DNA of 31,172 nt from WYEG01 sp049414625 (GCA_049414625.1 JBMSAU010000034.1:1-31172); one strand, 5' to 3'; shown: positions 8,481 through 17,351, counted from the stretch's first letter. Notes: generated by a model not told the origin, from the letters alone. Program-made: numbers and translations.

Positions 8481-8508
8481 AGTATAAGACCCTAAGGTTA
8501 GTAGTCAA
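8481..8508 (-). promoter_or_regulatory. Sigma70-type promoter of the hemerythrin operon
   Basis: Read on the minus strand, -35 TTGACT (8503-8508), a 16-bp spacer and -10 TATACT (8481-8486) predict transcription starting near 8475, about 25 nt before the hemerythrin ATG. Confidence 0.6.
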
Positions 8509-8534
8509 TACCAAAAATGCAAAGCCAGTTGACT

Positions 8535-8561
8535 TTGACTTTTAATTAAAGAAGTTATGAT
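8535..8561 (+). promoter_or_regulatory. Candidate promoter of the activase-like gene
   Basis: Two adjacent TTGACT hexamers (8529-8534 and 8535-8540) are followed, 15 bp after the second, by TATGAT (8556-8561). The spacing is slightly short, so the assignment is tentative. The AGGAGGG ribosome-binding site at 8589-8595 follows, 7 nt before the GTG start. Confidence 0.4.
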
Positions 8562-8602
8562 TTAAAATAAAATAAAAACATTTCATGTAGGAGGGTAGGG
8601 CT

Positions 8603-11600
8603 GTGCTCTATGTAGGGCTTGATGTTGGGTCTGGGACAGCAAAGGTTGTAGTAATGAACGAAAAAAAAGAAAATTCTTTTCTCAAAGTATGAGAGAACCC
8701 ATGGGCAACCCATTGAGAAGGCAAGAGACCTCCTTTCTGAGGTTGAAAAAAACTTTGGGAATGACCTTTCTGGTCTAACTTGCACAGGAACTGCAGGAAA
8801 AACCATATCCCAGATCCTTGGCGTTGCCTTTGTGAACGAAGTTATGGCTCATGCCAAAGCAGCAACCTTTTTCCATCCTGAAGCTCGCACCATAATCGAC
8901 ATCGGGGGAGAGGACTCAAAGCTTATTTTCATAACCCATGAAAGGGGGCAACCTGAGATCGAAGACTTTGCCTTAAATACGCTTTGTGCAGCCGGAACTG
9001 GCTCCTTCTTAGAACAACAGGCAGCCCGACTTGGCTACACTATCGAAGAGTTTAGCCACAAAGCAACCCTCGCCAAGAACATCCCCCGCATTGCCGGTCG
9101 CTGCACTGTATTTGCTAAATCAGACATGATCCATCTTCAGCAGGCAGCTGTGCCGGACGAAGAAATAATAGCTGGGCTCTGCTTTGCCATAATAAGAAAC
9201 CTACGGAGCAACCTCGCCAAGGGTAGACCCATTCGTCCACCCCTTGTTTTTCAAGGAGGAGTTGCGGCAAACCTTGGCGTTAGACGAGCCATTAAGGAGA
9301 TATTTGGTCTAAAGGACGATGAGCTCATCATCCCAGAGCATTTTAAGATAATGGGAGCAATCGGGGCAGCCCTATATGGGCTTGAAGGTAAGGCAAGCTC
9401 CCCTTATCGTGGCTCAGAAATCTTGTCTGCCTATCTTAGGGAAAGAAAGGTTGAGGTGCCAAGGCATAAAGTCCTATACCCATGCGAGTCTTTAGAGGAG
9501 TCCGAAAAGCTCCGAAAAAGGTTTGTCATCCCCAAGGTCGATAAGGATGAGGAGATAGAAGTTTATTTGGGGATCGATGTAGGCTCAGTTAGCACAAAGC
9601 TTGTAGCCATCGATAAAGAAGGGCGCCTTATCGCTAAGACCTATCTATTTCATCATGGTAAGCCCTTAGATAGCGTCAAAAAAGGTCTTCTTGACCTTAA
9701 GGCAAAGCTTCCAGAGAAGGTAAAAGTAAAGGGCGTTGGCACAACAGGTTCTGGTCGCTATTTGGTGGGGGATTTTGTAGGGGCAGATGTTATACGGAAT
9801 GAGATTACCGCCCAAGCCTTTGGTGCCCTCTACATCGACCCAGAAGTTGACACCATCTTTGAGATAGGAGGACAAGATTCTAAATACATCTTCCTTGACA
9901 AGGGAACGATTGCCGACTTTACAATGAACAAAGCCTGCGCTGCTGGAACTGGTTCATTCCTTCAAGAGCAGGCGGTAAAGCTTGGCATTCCCATAGAGGA
10001 GTTTGGCGATTACGCCTTAAGAAGTAAGGCTCCTTTAAAGATGGGAGAGAGATGCACAGTTTTTATGCAATCTGACCTTCTACACTATCAACAGCAGGGT
10101 TTCCCGAAGGAGGACCTCGTTGCCGGTCTTTGCTATTCCATCGTCTACAACTACTTAAACAAGGTGGTAGAAGATAGAAAGATTGGTCAAAAGATCTTCT
10201 TTCAGGGTGCTGTAGCCTGCAACAAGGGCGTTGTCTCAGCCTTTGAAAAGGTACTCGGCAAAAGGATCATCGTGCCCCCCCACAACGAGGTAACTGGTGC
10301 CATCGGAGTCGCCCTTCTTGCTAAAGAAGAAACCAAAGGAGAAAGTAAGTTCAAAGGATTTGATCTGGTAAACGTGAAGTATCTAATTTCCTCCTTTGAA
10401 TGCCATCACTGCCCGAACCAATGCGAAATCCACAAAGTAACCTTAGACGGCGGAACAACTCTATTCTACGGTGGAAGATGTGATAGATACGAACTTGACC
10501 ACAGAAAACCAAAAGAAAGCCTGCCAAACCCCATCTTAGAAAGAGAAGCAAAACTCCTTTCCTTTGTGCCCCCCTTTGAAGGGGACCCCTCCTCAGATAG
10601 GGTCATAGGTATCCCAAGAGCCCTTCAGATGTTTGAATGGCTTCCCCTATTTGCCACCCTCTTTTCTGAGCTTGGGTATAGGGTCCTTCTCTCTCCGCCT
10701 ACTTCAAAGGAGATAATCAAAATCGGCTGTGAGCTTGCCCCAGGGGAGCCCTGCTTTCCTGTGAAGGTCGCCCTTGGGCATATCTACAAGCTTCTTGAGC
10801 TTGGAGTAAAGAACATATTCTTGCCCCAGATAACGGACTTACCCCCCGAGGCTCCCCGGTTCAAGCTTGGAAAGATCTGTCCTTGGGTTCAAGCTGTGCC
10901 TTGGGTCATAGAGACAAGCCTTTCCTTTGAAAAATACGGGGCTAAAGCCTTAAGACCAGTTTTTCATCTTGGTAGAGGCGGAGGGGTGTTGAACGAAGAA
11001 CTAAAGGAATTAGCCAAAATGCTTGATGAGCCATTAGACAAGGTGAAAAAAGCTTGGAGGGTTGCAGAGCTTGCTCAGAAGGAATTTCATAACTTTTTAA
11101 AGGCAAGGGGTAAAGAGCTTCTTGAAGAGTTTGCGGACAAACTCATACTCGTCGTAGTTGGGAGACCTTACAACTCTTGCGACCCGGGTGCAAACCTTGG
11201 TCTACATTTCAAAATCCGTAAGCTTGGTCTTTTGGGCTTGCCTGTTGACATGCTACCCCTTGATGAGGTTAAAACGATGGATGGTCTCGAGGGCATGTAT
11301 TGGGAATACGGGCAAAGGTTCTTACTTGCGGCTCATTATCTTAGGGAGAAGCCTAACCTTTTCCCCATCTACTTTACCAACTTCTCCTGCGGACCTGATT
11401 CCTTTATTCAGCATTTCTTTGAGGAGTTGCTTGCAGGAAAGCCTTATCTTGAGCTTGAAGTTGACGAACATAGCGCAGAAGCAGGCGTCATCACAAGGCT
11501 TGAAGCCTTCGTCGATAGTCTTAAAGGTAAGTTCAAGCGGTTTGAGCTTAAAAGAAAATTCATTTCTCCAAAGGTCCATCCTTCAGAGGATAGAACGATC

Positions 11601-12812
11601 TACATTCCCTACATGGTAGACCATGCAAGGGTTTTAGCGGCTGCTTTTAGAGCTTGCGGGGTTAAAGCTGAACCTTTGCCTGAGCCTGATGAAGAATCTC
11701 TCGAACTTGGCAGACGTTACACCTCTGGCAAGGAATGCTATCCCACGGTGCTTACAACAGGAGACCTTATAAAGCTCATCAACCGACCGGACTTTGACCC
11801 CGACAAAGCTATATTCTTCATGCCCGATGGGTCTGGTCCTTGTAGGTTTGGGCAATACAACAGGCTTCACAGGAAGATCCTTCGAGACCTCGGGCTTGAT
11901 AGGCTTCCCATTTACTCACCTCAGCAGGATATCGAGTTTTATGATGACCTTGGCATCGTAGGAAGGGATTTTACTAAGATTGCTTGGCGGGGAGTGGTTG
12001 CGGTTGACATCCTCGATAAGATGTACCGAGCCATAAGACCATATGCGGTTGATAAAGCCAAGGTTGATGAGGTCTACAAAGAAGGTCTTTCCTTGATTGA
12101 AAGGACGGTGGAAGAGAGAGGGGACTTGGTTTCAACTTTGGTTCAGATAAGAGAAAAATTTACGAAAATAGAACGAAAAGAAGTTGAAATACCTAAGGTT
12201 GGCGTTGTGGGTGAAATTTATGTAAGAAACAATCGCTTTTCTAATGAGAACCTCTATCGCATGCTTGAGGACCTAGGGCTTGAAGTGCTCATTCCCCCTA
12301 TTGGGGAATGGATCTATTTTATAAACTTTATCTCTAAGAAGTGGGCAAAAAGAGAGGGTAGGCTTGGTGCAGTCCTTAAGTTCATTCTGGAAAATCAATT
12401 TCAGATGAGGGAAGAAGAAAGGTTCATAAGGTTGATTGAGGACCTGGTTGAGCTTCCTCATGAGCCAACTATCGAGGAGCTCGAAAGATTAGCCAAAAAG
12501 TATGTCCATCCAGATTATGAAGGCGGAGAGGTTATGCTTTCGATAGGAAAGGCACGGGATTATTTAAGAAAGGGAGTCTCCGGTTTGATCAATGTAATCC
12601 CCTTTGCCTGCATGCCGGGCAATGTTCAAGCAGCAATCCTTAAGAGAATTAGGGATGAAGAGGGAGATAGACTACCTCTGTTAACCATTCCTTGCGATGG
12701 ACAAAAGTCCCTTGGAACCAAGATGAGGATAGAAGCCTTCGTAGAACAGGTAAAAGAATTCTTTGAAAGAAAAAGAAAAGCAAACATGCAAAAGATGGCA
12801 ATAAATTTTTAA
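8603..12812 (+). CDS. Giant CoA-dehydratase-activase-like protein (two BcrAD/BadFG ATPase domains plus HgdB-like region), with an apparent frameshift
   Basis: Predicted ATP-driven iron-sulfur electron-transfer protein related to the 2-hydroxyacyl-CoA dehydratase activators. The GTG at 8603 follows AGGAGGG and opens with LYVGLDVGSGTAKVVVMNEK, an ASKHA phosphate-1 motif. That frame stops at 8690-8692; homology continues in the +1 frame (KYERTHGQPIEKARDLLSEV) and is open to 12812. The switch lies at the A8 run 8661-8668; with seven As the product would be about 1,402 residues. Domains: ASKHA-1 (about 1-275), ASKHA-2 (about 314-577, YLGIDVGSVSTKLVAID), then a Cys-rich region (FECHHCPNQC) and an HgdB-like part with conserved Cys (SGKECYPT, PFACMPGNVQ). 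Each ASKHA domain keeps the cluster-binding Cys pair (CAAGTGSFL and RCTVF). No CoA-dehydratase subunit genes are adjacent, so the substrate is unknown. Unless slippage restores the frame, the gene is broken. Confidence 0.85.
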
Positions 12813-12860
12813 AATTGAAAATTAAATACTCTATCTAACAAAAAAGGGGATTTTCCCAAC

Positions 12861-12889
12861 TTGAAGTAAAAACTTTAATCTTCTATTAT
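12861..12889 (+). promoter_or_regulatory. Promoter of the F0 gene cluster
   Basis: -35 TTGAAG (12861-12866), 17-bp spacer, -10 TATTAT (12884-12889). The predicted start of transcription is about 12896, only a couple of bases before the TTG codon of the next gene, suggesting a nearly leaderless message. Confidence 0.5.
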
Positions 12890-12897
12890 TTGTAAAA

Positions 12898-13155
12898 TTG
12901 AACGAACGGAAAGAGAGCAATTTAAAGTTTTTATTGACTGTCCTTGTTGAGAGTATTGCTATAGGTTTAGCTGTTATGGGGTCTATCTTAGCGGGTGCTA
13001 TAACCGGCTGGTTTATAGAAGAGAAGCTTTTGCAGGGTAGGACTTCCCCTTGGATAACAACCATCTTTATTATCTTTGGTGCTATTGGGGGGATAAAAAA
13101 CTTTCTCTACTACACCAAAAAAAGATTTAAGGAAAAAGGTAATGGAAAAAGCTGA
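12898..13155 (+). CDS. AtpZ/AtpI-like small membrane protein of the ATP synthase cluster
   Basis: An 85-residue membrane protein with two predicted helices (about 10-34, LLTVLVESIAIGLAVMGSIL onward, and about 50-70) and a basic C-terminus. The GAxTGWFIEEKL turn between the helices matches the AtpZ family, often encoded in front of F0 genes and linked to Mg2+ handling or assembly of the rotor ring. The start is a TTG with no Shine-Dalgarno, chosen because it is the only start that keeps the first helix whole and because the upstream promoter ends right at it. It overlaps the next gene by 14 nt. Confidence 0.75.
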   Translation: MNERKESNLKFLLTVLVESIAIGLAVMGSILAGAITGWFIEEKLLQGRTSPWITTIFIIFGAIGGIKNFLYYTKKRFKEKGNGKS

Positions 13156-13564
13156 TGCTAACCCTTTTTTTAAAGATTTAAGAAATTTAATCCTATTTGC
13201 CACTTTAGCAGGATTTATTTTGCTTTCATTGATCTATTTTTCTGCGGTAATATCTTTTTCTTTTTTAGTTGGAGCTCTTTTAGGCTATCTAAATCTCTTT
13301 ACCCTAAAACAAGACGGAAAGAAGTTTTTACAAAAAGTTTATAACAATGTTATCCGTTGTATGGAAAAACCTTATCAGAAAGAAAGGACGCTTTTTTTAA
13401 TAAAGGTTTATCTTAGGCTTTTAGCATTAGGGTTGATATTTTATTTTATGATAACCTGGCTAAAACTACACCCAGTTTTTATTTTAGTCGGTTTTACTTT
13501 AGTGTATGCCCAGATCTTTTTATTAACCCTTTGGTATACCTTGAAAAGAAAAGAGATTTGTTAA
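13142..13564 (+). CDS. ATP synthase subunit I-like membrane protein
   Basis: A 140-residue protein with four predicted transmembrane helices (about 17-37, 40-55, 87-104 and 108-130) separated by a basic cytoplasmic loop (KQDGKKFLQKVYNN). Its size, topology and place directly before atpB fit the subunit I family, proposed to help assemble the c ring; sequence conservation in this family is weak. The start lies inside the previous gene, so the two are probably translationally coupled. Confidence 0.7.
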   Translation: MEKADANPFFKDLRNLILFATLAGFILLSLIYFSAVISFSFLVGALLGYLNLFTLKQDGKKFLQKVYNNVIRCMEKPYQKERTLFLIKVYLRLLALGLIFYFMITWLKLHPVFILVGFTLVYAQIFLLTLWYTLKRKEIC

Positions 13565-13576
13565 AGGAGGCAAAAG

Positions 13577-14323
13577 ATGGAACATCCTATTTTATTCTTA
13601 ACGCTCATCTTAGAAAAACTTGGGTTACCTTCTGGATACCATTACTATGAACATGCAGACAAGTATGGTGTATTGGCCGTCCTTCTTGCACCCCACATGG
13701 TTCATAGCTATTTTGTTGTTCTACTTATCTTACTATTAGCCTTTTTTGGGACAAGAAAAAGTGAATTTATACCAAGTGGTCTTCAAAATATTTTAGAAAT
13801 TGTCATAGATAGTATATATAACTTTTGCAGACAAAACCTCCCTCACGATAAGGTTGATGAGCTCATGCCTACTGTTTTCCCTTTAATTACAGCTTATGCT
13901 TTTTACATTCTTTTTTGTAATCTTCTTGGTTTGATTCCAGGCTTTATGTCTCCCACAGCTAACATCAATGTTACTCTTGGTTTAACCCTAATTACCATAG
14001 TTTATTATCATTACCTTGGATTAAAATACAAAGGCTTAGCCTATTTTAAGGATTTCCTTGGTCCTATACCCTGGCTAATACCTTTAATGCTACCTGCCGA
14101 GATATTTAGTCATGTAGGGAGAATTTTATCCCTTTCCTTCCGGTTGTTTGGAAACCTTCTTTCAAAAGAGATACTTTTGGGAATTCTAACCATGCTTGCC
14201 GGGAAGTTTTTCGCTCCCCTTCCCGTTATGATCCTTGGAGTTGCGGTCGCTTTTATTCAAACCTTTATCTTTGTGCTTTTAAGTTTGGTTTACTTTGCTG
14301 GAGCTGTTGAAGAGCATCATTAA
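13577..14323 (+). CDS. atpB: F0F1 ATP synthase subunit a
   Basis: The stator channel subunit of F0, through which ions pass to the c ring. The 248-residue protein has five to six transmembrane helices and the family signature LPAEIFSHVGRILSLSFRLF followed by GNLLSKEILLGIL; the Arg in SLSFRLFGN is the essential one. It ends in VYFAGAVEEHH, a usual ending. A strong AAAGGAGG (13563-13570) overlaps the stop of the previous gene, 6 nt before the ATG. The b, delta and F1 subunits are not in the window, so the atp operon is split. Confidence 0.97.
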   Translation: MEHPILFLTLILEKLGLPSGYHYYEHADKYGVLAVLLAPHMVHSYFVVLLILLLAFFGTRKSEFIPSGLQNILEIVIDSIYNFCRQNLPHDKVDELMPTVFPLITAYAFYILFCNLLGLIPGFMSPTANINVTLGLTLITIVYYHYLGLKYKGLAYFKDFLGPIPWLIPLMLPAEIFSHVGRILSLSFRLFGNLLSKEILLGILTMLAGKFFAPLPVMILGVAVAFIQTFIFVLLSLVYFAGAVEEHH

Positions 14324-14405
14324 GTATGAGGAAATCAAGGGGTATAAGACCTTCTGATTTAAGGTAAATAAAAAATAAAAAAAAACTTTTAAAGGAGGTG
14401 TAGGT

Positions 14406-14798
14406 ATGCGGAAGCTTCTCTTGTTGATCTCAGCCTCACTTTTGGGCTTGCTCTTAGGGTCACCTGCCTTTGCTGAGGAAGCAGCCAAAGCTGCTGCTAC
14501 GGTTGGTGACCGGATGGTAACAGGTTTTGGCATCTACTCAGCCATCATTCTAGCGGCAGGTATTGGCGTTGGGCTTGGTGCTCTTGGTTGCGGTATCGGT
14601 ATCGGTCAGGCAACCCGCGGTGCCTGCGAGGGTATCGCAAGAAACCCTGAACTTTCCGGTAGGTTAACCGTCATTATGATCCTTGGTATAGCTCTCGTTG
14701 AAACGCAGGTTATCTACGCGCTGGTTATCGCCCTTATCTTGCTCTATGCTAATCCAGTTCTTCCAAAGTTCCTTCAGTTCATCGGTGTAGGCGGCTAA
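14406..14798 (+). CDS. atpE: F0F1 ATP synthase subunit c with signal peptide
   Basis: The rotor-ring proteolipid. Residues 1-23 form a signal peptide (MRKLLLLIS..., cleavage predicted at AFA/EEA), leaving about 107 residues with two helices and the RNPE loop (79-82). The ion-binding Glu is E99 in ALVETQVIY. Counting from the loop, the place of the Na+-coordinating Gln of Na+ rings is held by I66, so H+ coupling is favoured. C62 and C74 in helix 1 are unusual. Signal-peptide-bearing c subunits are known from Aquifex. The ribosome-binding site AAAGGAGGTG is essentially perfect, as expected for a subunit made in many copies. Confidence 0.96.
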   Translation: MRKLLLLISASLLGLLLGSPAFAEEAAKAAATVGDRMVTGFGIYSAIILAAGIGVGLGALGCGIGIGQATRGACEGIARNPELSGRLTVIMILGIALVETQVIYALVIALILLYANPVLPKFLQFIGVGG

Positions 14799-14828
14799 TA
14801 TCTTTGAAGCTCATTAGAAACTAAGGGC

Positions 14829-14858
14829 GGAGAGGTTTTACCTCTCCCCCTTTTCTTT
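14829..14858 (+). terminator. Rho-independent terminator after atpE
   Basis: Stem GGAGAGG (14829-14835), loop TTTTA, stem CCTCTCC (14841-14847), then CCC and TTTTCTTT. It ends the F0 transcript and separates it from comM. Confidence 0.8.
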
Positions 14859-14863
14859 GATTG

Positions 14864-16390
14864 ATGCTCAGTAAAGTTTTAAGCTTTGCCGTTCTTGGTA
14901 TTGAAGCTTTTTTAGTTGAAGTTGAAGTTGACCTATCTAAAGGTCTCCCTGGAATTACGATTGTTGGGCTTCCCGATAGTAGCATCAAAGAAAGCAGAGA
15001 GCGTCTACGCTCAGCCTTAAAAAACTCCGGTTTTTCTCCATCATTAAGCAAAATAACCATAAACCTTGCTCCTGCTGACCTAAGAAAGGAAGGGTCTCAT
15101 TTTGACCTGGCGATGGCTGTTGGTATTTTGGTTGCCGAAGAAATCGTTCCTCAAAGTGCTGTTGAAAGAAAGGCTTTTCTCGGGGAGCTTTCCCTTGATG
15201 GAAGCATCAAGGGAGTAAAGGGAATTTTACCGTCTGTTATGTTAGCCAAGGAGCTAAACCTTGATGAGGTCATAATACCCGCTGAAAACCTAAAAGAAGG
15301 AGCCTTGGTCAAAGGGGTGAAGGTTCGGGCTTTTTCTCATCTGAGGGAGGTTTTTACCTATCTCACTACCGGTGAGGGCGGGCTTGAAGCTTGTGGCTTA
15401 GCGGAAGAGAGTTTTTGGCCCCAGTATGAGGTTGATTTTAGCGAGGTTGTAGGGCAGGAGCTTGCCAAAAGAGCAATGGAGATCGCTGCGGCTGGCAATC
15501 ACAATATCCTTATCATAGGACCACCCGGTGCTGGAAAAACTATGCTTGCCCAAAGGTTGCCTACTATCTTGCCTCCCATGTCAGATAAGGAAATTCTTGA
15601 GACAACTAAAATATATTCCGTTTCAGGTCTTTTAACCCCTGAAAGACCACTTATTAACTTTAGACCCTTTAGAAATCCCCATTTCTCTGTCTCAGAAGTG
15701 GGGTTGATTGGCGGAGGGAATCCGCCACGCCCAGGTGAGGTCAGCCTTGCCCATAACGGGGTTCTTTTTTTGGATGAATTTCCAGAGTTTAGAAGAGATG
15801 TGATAGAAGCTCTTCGACAACCCCTTGAAGACGGCTATGTGGTGATCACTCGTGCAAACGCTACCGTCACCTACCCTGCAAGGTTCCTCTTAGTCTGCGC
15901 CATGAACCCTTGTAAATGCGGCTACCTTGGTCATCCCACTAAAGCCTGCCAATGCACCCCTCAAGAAATAAGAAAGTACAAAAGCAAGCTTTCAGGACCT
16001 ATCCTTGATAGGATAGACATTCATGTAGAAGTCCCACCCGTTGAGATAGGCGAGCTTTTGGCAGAAAAGAAGAACTCTGGAGTGAGCTCCGCTGAAGTTC
16101 GCGAAAGGGTTTTATTTGCTCGAGAAAAACAGAAAAGACGTCAAGGTGAGAAAACAAACGCCGAGCTCAAACCTAAGGAGATAAAGAAGGTTTGTCTTCT
16201 TGAGCCAGGGGTAGAATCCTTCCTTGAAGCTTCAGCAAAAAGGCTCTCCCTTTCAGCAAGGGCTCTTCACAAGGTGCTAAAGGTTGCAAGGACAATCGCT
16301 GACCTTGAGGGGCGGGACCGTATTGCTAAGGAGCATGTGCTTGAAGCTCTACAGTATAGGGTTCTTGAAAGAAAGCTCTATGAAGTTTAG
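14864..16390 (+). CDS. comM: ComM/YifB-family Mg-chelatase-like AAA+ ATPase
   Basis: A hexameric AAA+ helicase that promotes branch migration during integration of transforming DNA. The 508-residue protein has a Lon-like N-terminal domain (about 1-175, GLPGITIVGLPDSSIKESRE), Walker A GPPGAGKT near 219-226, Walker B LFLDEFPEF, the Cys-bearing segment NPCKCGYLGHPTKAC and the C-terminal helical domain (SLSARALHKVLKVARTIADL). Length is typical. The ATG at 14864 is preferred over a TTG one codon upstream. No Shine-Dalgarno is visible; the start lies just past the atpE terminator. Confidence 0.94.
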   Translation: MLSKVLSFAVLGIEAFLVEVEVDLSKGLPGITIVGLPDSSIKESRERLRSALKNSGFSPSLSKITINLAPADLRKEGSHFDLAMAVGILVAEEIVPQSAVERKAFLGELSLDGSIKGVKGILPSVMLAKELNLDEVIIPAENLKEGALVKGVKVRAFSHLREVFTYLTTGEGGLEACGLAEESFWPQYEVDFSEVVGQELAKRAMEIAAAGNHNILIIGPPGAGKTMLAQRLPTILPPMSDKEILETTKIYSVSGLLTPERPLINFRPFRNPHFSVSEVGLIGGGNPPRPGEVSLAHNGVLFLDEFPEFRRDVIEALRQPLEDGYVVITRANATVTYPARFLLVCAMNPCKCGYLGHPTKACQCTPQEIRKYKSKLSGPILDRIDIHVEVPPVEIGELLAEKKNSGVSSAEVRERVLFAREKQKRRQGEKTNAELKPKEIKKVCLLEPGVESFLEASAKRLSLSARALHKVLKVARTIADLEGRDRIAKEHVLEALQYRVLERKLYEV

Positions 16391-16428
16391 GCTTGAGGAA
16401 AAGGCGCTCAGTGCTAAAATTATAGTCA

Positions 16429-17022
16429 ATGTTAGAAAAGCTTGCTCTCTCAGAAAAGGTCCGAGCTTCCACTGAGCCTATCCTTATCCCGATTGCTCGT
16501 CTCTTACTTAGGCTTGGTGTAAAGCCAAACCATGTGACCTTAGCTTGTTTTTTAGGCTTCGTAGTTTCTTCTGTCTTTATTGCTCAAGGGAAGTTTCTTG
16601 TTGCTGGGCTTTTGCTCCTCCTTTTTGCCCCTCTTGATGCCGTTGACGGAATGTTAGCACGGGTTGGCAACATGGTGACCACCTTTGGAGCCTTCCTTGA
16701 CTCAACCCTTGACCGCTACGGAGAGATATTCATCTTTCTTGCCTTTTGCCTTTACTACCTATATGTAGGCTCAGGAGCAGGGATAGTCTTATCCTTTTTA
16801 GCCCTAACTGGTTCCCTTATGGTAAGTTATACTAGAGCTCGCGCTGAAGGTCTTGGGCTTCAATGCAAGGTTGGGCTTTTTACTCGATTTGAAAGGGTCT
16901 TTTTGCTCATCATCTCCCTTCTTTTGGAAGCCATCTTTCTCTATTTAACGATAATCTCTGTCCTAACTCATATTACTGCCCTGCAAAGGATCATTAACGT
17001 TTACAAGCAAACGAAAAAATAA
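16429..17022 (+). CDS. CDP-alcohol phosphatidyltransferase family protein
   Basis: A membrane enzyme that joins a CDP-diacylglycerol or CDP-alcohol to an alcohol acceptor in phospholipid synthesis. The 197-residue protein has about six helices and the full family signature D-G-x2-A-R-x8-G-x3-D-x3-D (DGMLARVGNMVTTFG, then AFLDSTLD). The following SYTRARAEGLGLQCKVGLFT segment resembles phosphatidylinositol-phosphate synthases and some PgsA proteins. The acceptor could be inositol phosphate, glycerol phosphate or another alcohol and cannot be decided here. It sits 38 nt after comM. Confidence 0.88.
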   Translation: MLEKLALSEKVRASTEPILIPIARLLLRLGVKPNHVTLACFLGFVVSSVFIAQGKFLVAGLLLLLFAPLDAVDGMLARVGNMVTTFGAFLDSTLDRYGEIFIFLAFCLYYLYVGSGAGIVLSFLALTGSLMVSYTRARAEGLGLQCKVGLFTRFERVFLLIISLLLEAIFLYLTIISVLTHITALQRIINVYKQTKK

Positions 17023-17030
17023 TATATATC

Positions 17031-17336
17031 TTGGTTATCCTTTTTAAGATTTTAGAGATTACCGGTCCTTTTTCTGCCCCTGCAGAATCAAAGGAAGTAA
17101 AGAAGGAAATTTACATTTCTCTTCTCCCCGAAGAGGTAAAGCCAGGGGACTGGGTTTTGATTCATGTTGGGTTTGCCATAGCCAAGGTCGATGAAGAGCA
17201 AGCTCTTCAAACAATAAACTTTTGGGATGAAGAACGGAAAAAACAGAAAAGCTATCACCTTAGCCGCTCCCCAGGAAAAAAATATCTCAGAATTATGTCT
17301 CAAAGAACAGGAGAAAACCTCGTTATCAGTAAATAA
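17031..17336 (+). CDS. HypC/HupF-like protein lacking the N-terminal Cys
   Basis: A 101-residue protein whose core matches hydrogenase maturation chaperones (KPGDWVLIHVGFAIAKVDEEQA). True HypC proteins begin MCLxIPxKI, and Cys2 holds the Fe(CN)2CO unit with HypD. Here the frame reads ATC TTG GTT ATC CTT TTT AAG ATT, so the Cys codon position is ATC and the conserved Pro is Leu; the only usable start, TTG 17031, falls at the canonical third residue. An in-frame stop at 16995-16997 rules out a long extension. The C-terminus is longer than usual and basic. It may be a diverged chaperone that lost its classical role, or a decaying gene. No other hyp or hydrogenase gene is nearby. Confidence 0.65.
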   Translation: MVILFKILEITGPFSAPAESKEVKKEIYISLLPEEVKPGDWVLIHVGFAIAKVDEEQALQTINFWDEERKKQKSYHLSRSPGKKYLRIMSQRTGENLVISK

Positions 17337-17351
17337 GGTGCGCTATCAAAC

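Noticed and set aside
8832..8834. ATG as the true start of the activase-like protein
   Set aside because: It would remove the ATP-binding DVGS motif, has no ribosome-binding site, and lies inside conserved sequence that continues upstream in frame.
11158..11619. Plus-strand open frame of 153 codons inside the activase-like gene
   Set aside because: A shadow of the long conserved frame; composition and lack of any start signal argue against it.
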